Shown here: positions 8,696-16,253 of the stretch, piece by piece
Layout of the letters: every line of letters starts with the position of its first letter
How positions within the stretch are numbered: position 1 is the first letter of the stretch
Source: an uncultured Oscillospiraceae bacterium
GTDB taxonomy: Bacteria; Bacillota; Clostridia; Oscillospirales; Oscillospiraceae
DNA length: 37,818 bases
Reading direction: 5' to 3'
Assembly (NCBI GenBank): GCA_910588495.1
Contig: CAJUPU010000009.1
Coordinates: forward strand, 1-37,818
Translations under genes and position numbers: made by a program
The notes under the pieces: model-generated
What the model was told of the DNA's origin: nothing
Databases searched by the model: none
The model's input: only the letters and a program-made list of their open reading frames with translations

Positions 8696-9150
8696 TTGTT
8701 TGCCTCCTTCGAATTGTTCACAGCTTCGATTAGAATGTTGTTGTCGAAGCCGGCGGTCTGATAGCCTGCACTAATCGTGCAAAGGTAGCCCATTGAGGGC
8801 GTGCCGTAGGGGTGTCCGGCCTCGTTCATGATGTAGACCATGGCATAGACCCGTTTGCCGTTCACGGTCAGCCGCAGAGTTTCCTTGCGGTAAAGATGCG
8901 GCCAGCCTTCGTAGCGGTCAAGCGCCCGTTCATCCTGGGGCTGAATCCGCCAGACCAGCACCGGCACCTCGCAGCCCCGCTCCCGTTCCACTGTGGCAAC
9001 GGCTCCGCCGTTCCCGCCCCGGAACCACAGCTTCCAGTTCCGCAGGACTGCCGTCCCCACAACTTCCGCCGTGGGGCAGCGGTGCTTCATCTGCTGCAGG
9101 TTGAGGTTGGACCCATAGGCGATATAAAATCGCGATTTATTGCTGCTCAT
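8692..9150 (-). CDS. Gamma-glutamylcyclotransferase-like (AIG2/GGCT) enzyme
   Basis: A 152-residue protein with the family's signature YGSNL near the start (residues 12-16) and the conserved acid in DRYEGWPHLYRK (E81), which acts as the general base in characterised gamma-glutamylcyclotransferases. Those enzymes release 5-oxoproline from gamma-glutamyl amines. Lying next to an amidoligase, it may trim or reverse a gamma-glutamyl-type modification; this pairing is known from comparative genomics of amidoligase neighbourhoods. The ATG at 9150 has GGAGG 8-9 bases upstream; the longer open frame was not used. It overlaps the amidoligase 3' end by 14 bases and the DUF5049 start by 3-4. Confidence 0.85.
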   Translation of the reverse strand: MSSNKSRFYIAYGSNLNLQQMKHRCPTAEVVGTAVLRNWKLWFRGGNGGAVATVERERGCEVPVLVWRIQPQDERALDRYEGWPHLYRKETLRLTVNGKRVYAMVYIMNEAGHPYGTPSMGYLCTISAGYQTAGFDNNILIEAVNNSKEANK

Positions 9151-10087
9151 TGTCGTGACCTCCATTTCTGATGTGACTGCGCACATTTTCTCGGGAACCA
9201 TACCGCCAGGCGGCGTTGCCGCTCAGGTGTTGGTAAAGGTGTTCCCGGCAGTTCTTGAACTCATCGCCGATGAAGCCGATCCGGTTGAGATACGTCCTCA
9301 TGGCGAAACGTTCATTTTCTTCCTGCACTTTCTTGTACCGGGCGTTCTTTTGGGTGAGCGCCTGGTTGTTCAGAGCTAGAGCCAACACGATGTAAGCGCG
9401 AATTTTTCCGGCGTGGAGTGTGCCGTTGAATCCCCTGAGCTCCACCGTGTGGTGTCCGTGGAAGAAACTGTGCAGGTTCAAAAAGTGGTATCTGCTGCTG
9501 TGATAATGCTGGTTGCGGTTCTCCCGATACCCTTCGTACCAGATGGTTTCGATCTGGTCGAAGGTGGTGGGTTTGGCTTCGTTCATCCGTTTCACCAGAT
9601 AAGCGTCCATCTTCTTACAGTAACGCATACGCTGAGGCTCAATTTGCAGAGCCTTATAGAACAGGTCGTTGTGACTGGCGATGATGTTGACGAAGTTACG
9701 GATGCTTCTCGGGGTGTGGTTGGAACCGTCCAGATGGATATGTATCCCGCAGGACGAATTGGCGAAGCCGCCCGCTTTGCGGAGAGCCCGCACCAAGCCC
9801 TGCAGCGTGTCGATATCCTCCCGATAGAGCAGAATGGGGCTGACCATCTCCACACTGTAGCTTCCGCTGGCTGATACGATCTGGCCTCTCACTTTGTGTT
9901 GACAGTTGATGCTGCCGTCACTCATGAACTTCCAGATCCGGCCATCAGGCGCGGTGACCAGGTGGGTGTTGTAGTAGTCGCCATTGGTACCGACACTACC
10001 GCCGAGGAACTGTGCGGCGACCTCCGCCGCTTTGGTACGGGTGATGCCTGTGAACTCGATTTCGATGCCGAAGTGGTTGGAAAACAA
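9137..10087 (-). CDS. Amidoligase-like enzyme (amidoligase_2 family)
   Basis: A 316-residue protein with the amidoligase order: FGIEIEFTG at the N-terminus (metal-binding glutamates), VEMVSPIL near residue 80, GIHIHLDGS near 115, and a C-terminal block rich in His and Arg ending HTVELRGFNGTL. The family belongs to the glutamine synthetase/GCS fold and forms amide bonds using ATP. Substrate here is unknown. The start is a TTG at 10085-10087: AAGGAGGG stands 9 bases upstream, whereas the nearby ATG (10093-10095) is out of frame and too close to it. Residues 258-297 form a module also present in the virulence-type protein. Probably acts with the downstream cyclotransferase. Confidence 0.85.
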   Translation of the reverse strand: MFSNHFGIEIEFTGITRTKAAEVAAQFLGGSVGTNGDYYNTHLVTAPDGRIWKFMSDGSINCQHKVRGQIVSASGSYSVEMVSPILLYREDIDTLQGLVRALRKAGGFANSSCGIHIHLDGSNHTPRSIRNFVNIIASHNDLFYKALQIEPQRMRYCKKMDAYLVKRMNEAKPTTFDQIETIWYEGYRENRNQHYHSSRYHFLNLHSFFHGHHTVELRGFNGTLHAGKIRAYIVLALALNNQALTQKNARYKKVQEENERFAMRTYLNRIGFIGDEFKNCREHLYQHLSGNAAWRYGSRENVRSHIRNGGHDNEQQ

Positions 10088-10293
10088 TCTGACATACCCT
10101 CCTTTCCGACAGTCGCTTTACGCTGGCTGGTTTTAGAGGGCGTCCGCAGATACGCCTCAAAAATCGAGCGCGTATCGCGGCTGTCAAGTTTGTTGACCGC
10201 CAAACGGCGAAAAACCTCCTTTCTTAGTTAATGTTGATATTTGGCGCTCCCAGATGGGAGCATATTGGTTGATGTCACTGTGTATTTTAGGCG

Positions 10294-10315
10294 GGAGGGG
10301 GCGGCTGCCCCCTCC
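10294..10315. terminator. GC-rich hairpin between two parts of the operon
   Basis: GGAGGGGGC and GCCCCCTCC form a perfect 9-base-pair stem with loop ggct. No T run follows on the minus strand, so termination is uncertain; it may instead be an RNA-stabilising or processing structure. It separates the DUF7678-like gene from the amidoligase. The roughly 200 bases between it and the amidoligase start hold AAAGGAGG at 10215-10222 but no reading frame I trust. Confidence 0.4.
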
Positions 10316-10329
10316 GGTAAAGTGTTGGT

Positions 10330-10554
10330 TCAGTTAAGGGAATTCAAGATGATAAAAAGAACGACTCGTTCTTCCTGCGTAGAGGGTTCCTTGTACCATC
10401 CCCGGTCGTAGCCGATGACCGTCTGAGCATTCAGACGCACCGACAGCTTACTGATTTTGCCCCGCCGGATGCCATATTGGCTCGGCGTGTCATAGGTCTT
10501 GGCCTGATAGTGGTAGATGTTGGGTCCGGCTTTGACGCTTCCTTCTTTCCACAT
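10330..10554 (-). CDS. Small conserved element protein (DUF7678-like)
   Basis: A 74-residue protein starting MWKEGSVKAG, with YHYQAKTYDTPSQYGI, GKISKLSV and YDRGWYKEP. This is a pattern I recall from a small family (DUF7678) in Firmicutes phages and integrative elements. Function is unknown. AAGGA precedes the ATG by about 8 bases. It lies 22 bases after the preceding small gene and is the last gene before a strong hairpin. Confidence 0.65.
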   Translation of the reverse strand: MWKEGSVKAGPNIYHYQAKTYDTPSQYGIRRGKISKLSVRLNAQTVIGYDRGWYKEPSTQEERVVLFIILNSLN

Positions 10555-10576
10555 AACCTGATCCTTTCTGCCCTCG

Positions 10577-10759
10577 TTACCTCCGGGGCGGGCCTTTCTG
10601 AACCGGGGAGTGGATTGCCGGTGGACATTGTTCCTGAGTCAGCACCTGAGAGAGATTCTGGTACTCCTCCTGGGTAATCAGATTACGGCGGAGCATCTGC
10701 CTAGCGATAGCAATCACCGCGCCGCGCTCTTTTTCCCGTTCAAACTGCGCTTTATCCAT
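10577..10759 (-). CDS. Small SHOCT-like protein
   Basis: A 60-residue protein with a charged helix (MDKAQFEREKERGAVIAIA) and then RRNLITQEEYQNLSQVL, the pattern of the SHOCT helix-turn-helix module found at the ends of many small proteins. Function is unknown. The ATG at 10757-10759 overlaps the upstream stop in a TAATG arrangement and has GGGAGGG about 9 bases upstream, which decides this start over a longer frame. Confidence 0.65.
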   Translation of the reverse strand: MDKAQFEREKERGAVIAIARQMLRRNLITQEEYQNLSQVLTQEQCPPAIHSPVQKGPPRR

Positions 10760-11151
10760 TAGGGCAATCCCTCCCCATAGCGGCTGAGAATATAACATTC
10801 GTGGCCACAAAACTTCCGCTTTCTGTTCCCGTAGCTGATAAAATCTTTGCCGCAGTGGTAGCAGGTCAGGCGGTAGGGCTGCTTGCGCCGGGTTCGGTTC
10901 CACCAGGCGTAGCGGCATTTGTCGCTGCAAAAGGTCCTCTTTCTGCCGCTGACATTCGGTGGCAGGGGCGCTCCACAGTTCTTACAGGTGTCAAGGGTTG
11001 ACATGGTTGGCTGAACCGATTTCGCGTCGCTGCGGCGGCAAATGGTTTTTACGGTGTTGGGCGACAGCATCAGACTCTCCGCGATTTGCCGGTAAGAGGA
11101 GCCTTGCCGCCGCATTACGAGGATGGCATTCTTCTGAGGTTCGGGAATCAT
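10759..11151 (-). CDS. HTH plus double zinc-ribbon DNA-binding protein
   Basis: A 130-residue protein. Residues 1-45 form a resolvase/sigma-type helix-turn-helix (MRRQGSSYRQIAESLMLSPN then TVKTICRR). Two Cys-rich units follow: CKNCGAPL with CSDKCRYAWW, and CYHCGKDF with CGHECYI, each able to bind zinc. Such proteins often precede or follow methyltransferase genes in clostridial elements and are sometimes mislabelled as sigma factors. A regulatory role is inferred. Its ATG overlaps the methyltransferase TGA (ATGA), so translation is coupled. Confidence 0.75.
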   Translation of the reverse strand: MIPEPQKNAILVMRRQGSSYRQIAESLMLSPNTVKTICRRSDAKSVQPTMSTLDTCKNCGAPLPPNVSGRKRTFCSDKCRYAWWNRTRRKQPYRLTCYHCGKDFISYGNRKRKFCGHECYILSRYGEGLP

Positions 11152-12308
11152 GCTGCTGCCTCCATTCCTGCCCCTGTCGCGCCCACAACTGCCTCGTGTG
11201 CGGCTTTCAGGCGAAGGCCGAGGACATGTACCACGTTGGCGGTGACGGCGTTTCCGGCCTGTTTGTAAGCCTGGGCGTCAGAATCCACAGACAGGAACTT
11301 GTCGATTTGAGTTTCCGAGAACCCCTGCAACCGGAAGCACTCCCGAGGCATGAGGCGGCGAATCCTGAAGTCCTCGGTAACAACTCCCTGATGGCTGCCG
11401 GTCGTAATGGTGTGGGCAATCTTACGGCCAACGCGCCCCCGCTGCTGATTGCTCCCGGCAAAACTGAGGTTGACGGAGTCTCCCGCCGTAGCCTCGTTGT
11501 AACCGCGCTTCGTCGCACCCTTCACATACAGGACGGCGTTCTGCGTGGGGTTGCGATTCAGACCACGGTAGTCCCCGGCGGTCAGAGTGTAGGCGGCATC
11601 GATTCCTTTGGTGATCCCGGTCTTGCGGTCGAAACCGACAGCATACAGCCCGGTCTTGCCGCCGATGCTGCCAGCCTTCGCCAACAGCGTTTTGGACACG
11701 CCAGCCGGATCATAGACCCGCGAATCCTGCCGTCCGTCTATGAGCAACTTAAGAGCTTCCGCATTTGCTTCTCGGAGAGGTAATATTTCTCCGGCGCATC
11801 GGGGATCAAGATATCCGACAATGTACACCCGGCGCCTTGATTGAGGGACGCCAAAATCCTTGCTGTTAAGCACCTGCCATTCGACATGGTACCCCAGCTC
11901 ATCCAGTGTACCGAGGATGGCAGCGAACGTCCGGCCGCCGTCATGCGATAACAATCCTGGGACGTTTTCAAGGAGAAGATATGCAGGCCGTTTCGCTCGA
12001 GCCACACGGGCAATCTCAAAGAAGAGAGTGCCTCGAGCATCTTCAAATCCTTTTCGCTTGCCAGCGATAGAAAAACTTTGGCAGGGGAATCCTCCGCAGA
12101 GCAGATCGAAGTCTGGCATCGTGTTTGTGTCAATTTTGGTTGCGTCTTCATAAAACACCTCTTTTTCTTTTACATCATGGGCGGCGCGATAGGCTTTGTC
12201 GGCGTGCTTGTTGATCTCACAGTGACCGACGCAGGTGAAGCCGCCCGCCCGTTCCAATCCGGCCCGGAAGCCGCCGATGCCGGAGAACATATCGAAGAAT
12301 CGTATCAT
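11148..12308 (-). CDS. DNA (cytosine-5) methyltransferase
   Basis: A 386-residue enzyme with the m5C methyltransferase motifs in order: motif I FDMFSGIGGFRAGLE (S-adenosylmethionine site), motif IV GGFPCQSFS with catalytic C76, motif VI LLENVPG (E113), motif VIII QSRRRVYIVG, the target-recognition region (about 210-320), motif IX RRLMPRECFRLQGF and motif X QAYKQAGNAV. It is full length. AGGAG precedes the ATG at 12308. No restriction endonuclease is adjacent, so it is best read as a solitary enzyme that may protect the element from host restriction. Target sequence is unknown. Confidence 0.93.
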   Translation of the reverse strand: MIRFFDMFSGIGGFRAGLERAGGFTCVGHCEINKHADKAYRAAHDVKEKEVFYEDATKIDTNTMPDFDLLCGGFPCQSFSIAGKRKGFEDARGTLFFEIARVARAKRPAYLLLENVPGLLSHDGGRTFAAILGTLDELGYHVEWQVLNSKDFGVPQSRRRVYIVGYLDPRCAGEILPLREANAEALKLLIDGRQDSRVYDPAGVSKTLLAKAGSIGGKTGLYAVGFDRKTGITKGIDAAYTLTAGDYRGLNRNPTQNAVLYVKGATKRGYNEATAGDSVNLSFAGSNQQRGRVGRKIAHTITTGSHQGVVTEDFRIRRLMPRECFRLQGFSETQIDKFLSVDSDAQAYKQAGNAVTANVVHVLGLRLKAAHEAVVGATGAGMEAAA

Positions 12309-12369
12309 CTAACAACTCCTATTTCTTTGTCAAAATTATTATCAGGTTTGTTTCCGTGTTTATTAGGGG

Positions 12370-12387
12370 CCTGTGGTATGTAAGCGG
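12370..12387 (+). repeat. Left arm of an inverted repeat flanking a small gene
   Basis: CCTGTGGTATGTAAGCGG matches, in 17 of 18 positions, the reverse complement of 12881-12898; weaker similarity continues for about 12 further bases. The arms flank the unrecognised 12431-12820 gene. The rest of the 12309-12430 gap shows nothing else. Confidence 0.65.
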
Positions 12388-12430
12388 AACAGACCCGGAA
12401 TCCCTATGGACTCGAAAATGTTGATGTTAC

Positions 12431-12820
12431 TCAGTTTTTGTGTTCAAGATGCTGATCTTCATTCTTCTGTTTTGGTTTCAAACTGATATCCACGCTGTAG
12501 GCGCGTTTCAACCCAACCATCTCGGCGATATCCCGCCACATATCCTCCGACACCTCTTGTTCCAGGGTGCTCCAGATATGATACTCGTGCTTCAGCATGA
12601 TTTTCGCAATCTTACTGGGGTCTGCCATAACCTGGGCATCACAGTCGGCAAAGGTTCTTCCTTCGACCATAATGGGGCTTGCATCTACGGTCTGCACAAT
12701 ATCCTCCAGGCGTTTTCTCACGGCTTCGATCTCAGCATTAACCAGATGGACTGCTTCCAAGACGGTCATTTCCCGCGCTTCTTTTGTGGATAGTTGATCC
12801 CCCGAATATTTCTCTGTCAT
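12431..12820 (-). CDS. Unrecognised small protein between inverted repeats
   Basis: A 129-residue soluble, mostly helical and acidic protein that I do not recognise. Visible features are an N-terminal helix (MTVLEAVHLVNAEIEAVRKR), a segment with FADCDAQVM, KIMLKHEYHIW, and a charged C-terminus rich in Lys, Gln and His. AAGGA lies 5 bases before the ATG; a second Met at residue 18 is an alternative start. It is bounded by near-perfect inverted repeats (12370-12387, 12881-12898), so it may have moved as a unit or be a separately regulated cassette between the conjugation and methyltransferase operons. Confidence 0.55.
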   Translation of the reverse strand: MTEKYSGDQLSTKEAREMTVLEAVHLVNAEIEAVRKRLEDIVQTVDASPIMVEGRTFADCDAQVMADPSKIAKIMLKHEYHIWSTLEQEVSEDMWRDIAEMVGLKRAYSVDISLKPKQKNEDQHLEHKN

Positions 12821-12880
12821 AGGTTCCTTTCCTAAAATTGACTAATATCTCTTTCCAGCCCCACTGTTCTCCGGTCCTGC

Positions 12881-12898
12881 CCGCTTACATACCCCAGG
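12881..12898 (-). repeat. Right arm of the inverted repeat flanking a small gene
   Basis: Read on the minus strand this is CCTGGGGTATGTAAGCGG, with one mismatch to the left arm at 12370-12387. It lies between the 12431-12820 gene and the 3' end of the replication-relaxation gene. Confidence 0.65.
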
Positions 12899-12917
12899 CT
12901 CCTACATGGCCACTTGC

Positions 12918-13871
12918 TCAGCACAGCATCCGCTCATCTCCGCCATACTGGATCAGGTGCGTCAGCTCGTCTTTCGTGATGACGGTGAACAGCTTGGGCT
13001 GCTTGTCGAACGCTTCCCGGATGTGGGAGAGCAGCCGTTCCTTCCGGGCGGCGGTCGGCGCAATCCAGACCGTCAGCGGAAACACTTCGGATTCCTGCTG
13101 CTCCAGCCCGCTGCGGTAATAGCGGTGATATTTCTCACATTTTTCCACCACCTTGACGGGCGACTCGGTATCCAAATCCACCTCGATGAACCACCGGTCC
13201 TCATATTTGTCGGAGCTGGTGATGGCGAACAGGTCGGGCTTGAGAACGAGAACCGATCCATACTCACTGTAGGTGCGCCAGCACCCAGGCTCCGGCTGAA
13301 TGGCAGAAAGTTCCATCCTGCAGTTGTCCCTGCAGAGTTCCGTCAGCTGAACGGCTACATCAGCCACCGCCAAGGTGTGAGCCAGGAAGTATGGCGAGGG
13401 CTCGAAGAAGCGTTTGGTGGGCGTGAGCGTATAGCTGCGGAGATAGATCAGCCGCTCCCCGGCGTGGGTGAGGTACCAGACCATCGCTCCGGAGCCAGCC
13501 CGCACCCCGCCGATGCGCCGGGACAGATGGTCGATGAGTCCCAGCTCACGGAGTTTTCTCAGATTGCGGCTGGCGGCGCGGAGAGCTGCGGTAGGCGTGG
13601 AGGCATCCGAGAAGTGGAGTCGCTGAATCTGACTGGTAAGCAGATAGCGGTAGCGCTGGACGGACGCGATGATCTCCATATCCCGTTCGCTCAGGCTGAC
13701 GGAGATCGCTTCCAGCTGTTGCCGGGAGAGATGGCGGCGCCCGCCGCCGGGCGGAGTGGTTTTTGTAGCGGGATTACAAAAAGAATCATGAACGTTAAAC
13801 TTGGAAAAGTCCGGCGCGTTGCGGGTTTCCGGCGTTTTCTCGCCATCGCGGGAGGTCGGGGGATTAGTCAT
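12918..13871 (-). CDS. Replication-relaxation family protein
   Basis: A 317-residue protein matching the replication-relaxation (Replic_Relax) family. After a disordered, Pro/Thr-rich start (1-50) comes a winged helix (LSERDMEIIASVQRYRYLLT, then QIQRLHF, AASRNLRKLRELGLIDHL). The nuclease-like C-terminal half has HTLAVADVAVQLTEL, LKPDLFAI and WFIEVDLDTES, the conserved acidic positions of the family. These proteins sit beside coupling ATPases in Gram-positive conjugative elements and are thought to aid DNA processing for transfer. The ATG overlaps the TGA of the coupling-protein gene (ATGA), supporting a joint role. Confidence 0.85.
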   Translation of the reverse strand: MTNPPTSRDGEKTPETRNAPDFSKFNVHDSFCNPATKTTPPGGGRRHLSRQQLEAISVSLSERDMEIIASVQRYRYLLTSQIQRLHFSDASTPTAALRAASRNLRKLRELGLIDHLSRRIGGVRAGSGAMVWYLTHAGERLIYLRSYTLTPTKRFFEPSPYFLAHTLAVADVAVQLTELCRDNCRMELSAIQPEPGCWRTYSEYGSVLVLKPDLFAITSSDKYEDRWFIEVDLDTESPVKVVEKCEKYHRYYRSGLEQQESEVFPLTVWIAPTAARKERLLSHIREAFDKQPKLFTVITKDELTHLIQYGGDERMLC

Positions 13872-16030
13872 GAGCGTTTTCTCCTTCCGATGGGCGTGCC
13901 GCTGTCATTCTTGCCGGGAGCTCCAGCCGGGGCGAACATTTTGAGGTACTCCTCGTCAACTTCTTTCGCCGGTTTGCCGTAGGCTGCCATGCTGCGGGCG
14001 CGAAGCTCCAGCGGGTCGCGCAGAGGCGGGACCGGAGGAAGCGTGCGGCCAAGTATCCAGCCTGTGTTGCGTCCGCCCTGTTGGAACGATGTATAGATCT
14101 GGTAGCGGGGCAGAGCGATAAAGTCCTCCGCAGAGAGTCCCGGAGCCATCGCCGCCATATCCTTTGCGTCTTTGGCACTCAGTCCAAAGCTGATCTTGTT
14201 CCTGGCGTTGGCGTCGATACCGGCGCGGATGTCCGGGGGAAGCTGGTCGCGGTACTGATGAGCCAGCGTGAGGCCAAGGCCCAACCCCCTTGCCTGCGCC
14301 AGTGCGTCGGAGAGGTCGGTTGGCAGGGAGAGGTAGTCCTGGAGCTCATCGATATAGAGGCTGACGAGGTACCTGCGCTCCGGCGGCAGCTTGGCGCGGG
14401 ACAGAGCCAGCGTCCAGGTCAACCCTACGATGAGAGAGCCAATCAGTCTGGCACTCTCGCCTCCGATGAGACCTCGATTCAAAGGTACCAATACAATCCT
14501 GCGTTTATTGAACAGATCGGTCAGAGTGAACTTTGGCTTCGCCTGACCGAGAATATTGCGGAGTCCCGGCCGCAGCAGAAATTGCCGCAGCTTATTGAGG
14601 ACGGGATCTACATGCTGGCGGCGTTCGCTGTCCTTGAGGGTGTTGAACTGTTCCCAGAAAGGCAGCAGCGCAACCCGGTCGGTGAGACTGCTGACGATTT
14701 TCATGCGGAAGGCTTCGTCGGTGAGAAGAGCGGGCAGCCACAGAAGCGTTGCGTTCTCCACCTTGACCAGCGTCAGCAACGCAGCGTTCAAAATGTCAGC
14801 GGTGCGGATTCCCCAGCTATCCGAGAAGATTTCTTTCATAACGGAGAGGATGCTGTCCGCCAGGAGCGCCGGGTCACCGTAATCCTTGAAGGCCAGCGGG
14901 TTGAAACCGCAGGGAGATGGGTCAGACGGGTCGATAACGACTACATCATCGGCGCGTTCTTCGGGAATGCGTGCAAGGATATCGTTGACGAGGTCAGCTT
15001 TCGGATCGAGTACCAGCACAGAGCGGTTTGCCCGGATGTCCGCGAGGATCAAATGCTGCATGGCGGTGGACTTACCGCTTCCGGTCGGTCCAATCAGGTG
15101 AGTGTGCTCCAGTGAGTCCTTTGGGGAGATGCTAAGTTTCTGTGGCACGATATCCATGCTGACGGCGAAGCTACGGTTGCTCTGGGAGTCTGTGGGCTGG
15201 CGGTAGAATGCCGGCGGCAGCGTCAGTTTCGGGTGAAGTCCCGGTGTTCCGGGCAGTTCCTCCTCGCCCGCAGGGAGCAGCAGGAAGTTCGCCAGCTCCT
15301 TCACCGACAACCGCTGAAGTGGAAAATGCCAGGGGATATGTGCGTTGTTGAGATGGTGGGCATCTTCCACCTCGTCATAGATGCGCACCCCGGCAGACTC
15401 CAGGATTTTAAGAGCGGAGAGGAGACTACGCAAACGGGCGGTCGCCCGCTCGTCCGACACGCCAATGCGGATCGCTACCTGGAAGCCATGCTGGTCAGCC
15501 TTCTGACGGGCGGTCTTGCGATCCTCGGTGCTGGCTTTGCTGACAGAACCGAATAGAACGTTCAGCCAGGAGGCGTTGGGGTCGGGAAGGTCGGCGGGCG
15601 TGGGGGAGGGGGCGAAGCCCCTCCCGAGCACTACTTGGAGCACCGTTTCCACGCCGCGCTTATTCTCGGTCAGCGCTGCCAGTCCCGCCCGGATCACGGC
15701 GGCGGTGACATCCGTGTTCAGAGAAAGTACCGGATGAGTGATTTTGAGCTGACGCGACACCTTAACGGGAGTCCGGACATTATAGGGGATGTCGTGAAAC
15801 TGCACATCTCCGTGTGCGCGGAACACCTGCTCAAATTTGCCGATATGCATCCGGTCGGCTCCCAGCAGATGCGCTATATTTCCGTTGCTGCCGCGGCACT
15901 CCCAGATCACAGCCCCGCGCGGTGTCATCGCCGATAGATGAGTCAGAACCTCCCATACTGTTTCCAAGCGGAAGGGGCGCTGCCACACCATCTCCCTCCA
16001 TATCAGGTTTTCTATCTGGTGCTTTCTCAT
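13868..16030 (-). CDS. VirD4/TraG-like conjugative coupling ATPase
   Basis: A 720-residue ATPase. Walker A is GPTGSGKST (residues 314-322) and Walker B is YLVSLYIDE (554-562). LDPKADLVNDI and the TraM-recognition-like region (about 550-680, with ARGLGLGLTLAHQY) are typical of type IV coupling proteins. Residues 1-300 form an element-specific N-terminal region with no obvious membrane helices, so it may dock on a partner such as the small membrane protein encoded just upstream. Its role would be to feed the DNA-relaxase complex to the secretion channel. No VirB4 or relaxase gene lies in this window. Start ATG at 16030; the stop overlaps the next gene. Confidence 0.88.
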   Translation of the reverse strand: MRKHQIENLIWREMVWQRPFRLETVWEVLTHLSAMTPRGAVIWECRGSNGNIAHLLGADRMHIGKFEQVFRAHGDVQFHDIPYNVRTPVKVSRQLKITHPVLSLNTDVTAAVIRAGLAALTENKRGVETVLQVVLGRGFAPSPTPADLPDPNASWLNVLFGSVSKASTEDRKTARQKADQHGFQVAIRIGVSDERATARLRSLLSALKILESAGVRIYDEVEDAHHLNNAHIPWHFPLQRLSVKELANFLLLPAGEEELPGTPGLHPKLTLPPAFYRQPTDSQSNRSFAVSMDIVPQKLSISPKDSLEHTHLIGPTGSGKSTAMQHLILADIRANRSVLVLDPKADLVNDILARIPEERADDVVVIDPSDPSPCGFNPLAFKDYGDPALLADSILSVMKEIFSDSWGIRTADILNAALLTLVKVENATLLWLPALLTDEAFRMKIVSSLTDRVALLPFWEQFNTLKDSERRQHVDPVLNKLRQFLLRPGLRNILGQAKPKFTLTDLFNKRRIVLVPLNRGLIGGESARLIGSLIVGLTWTLALSRAKLPPERRYLVSLYIDELQDYLSLPTDLSDALAQARGLGLGLTLAHQYRDQLPPDIRAGIDANARNKISFGLSAKDAKDMAAMAPGLSAEDFIALPRYQIYTSFQQGGRNTGWILGRTLPPVPPLRDPLELRARSMAAYGKPAKEVDEEYLKMFAPAGAPGKNDSGTPIGRRKRS

Positions 16031-16049
16031 CGCCCACTCCTTTCCTTTT

Positions 16050-16247
16050 TCACCATTTTCCCATATCTTTCCCGTGTTTGTAGATGCGCCAGACGGCCAT
16101 GGTAATAATGGCGGTGACAGCGGTGATCAGCATGTAGGGCCAGACTTCGAGCAAATAATACACGCCCAACCGGATGAGGAAAGCGCTCAGGGCAAACAGG
16201 CCAGCGAATTCCAGTATGCGCGTGATGAGTCTTTTGGGCGGCTCCAC
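16050..16247 (-). CDS. Small two-helix membrane protein
   Basis: A 65-residue protein with two hydrophobic stretches, about residues 12-33 (LEFAGLFALSAFLIRLGVYY) and 36-54, then a basic C-terminus. It is probably an inner-membrane partner of the coupling ATPase encoded next. The start is a GTG (16245-16247) with AGGAGGAGG 11 bases upstream. An overlapping frame from the ATG at 16254 runs to 16027 and has TAATG and ATGA junctions, but its His/Arg-rich product looks like a shadow. I therefore prefer this frame, with the caution that the junctions favour the other. Confidence 0.65.
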   Translation of the reverse strand: MEPPKRLITRILEFAGLFALSAFLIRLGVYYLLEVWPYMLITAVTAIITMAVWRIYKHGKDMGKW

Positions 16248-16253
16248 GTTTCA

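Noticed and set aside
10096..10203. Possible leader peptide from TTG 10203 before the amidoligase
   Set aside because: There is an AAAGGAGG upstream, but the frame runs into the amidoligase in the wrong frame and the product is unremarkable; kept only as a note in the start-codon finding.
12906..13982. Plus-strand open frame of 358 codons
   Set aside because: Antisense to the replication-relaxation gene, which has clear family motifs and coupled junctions.
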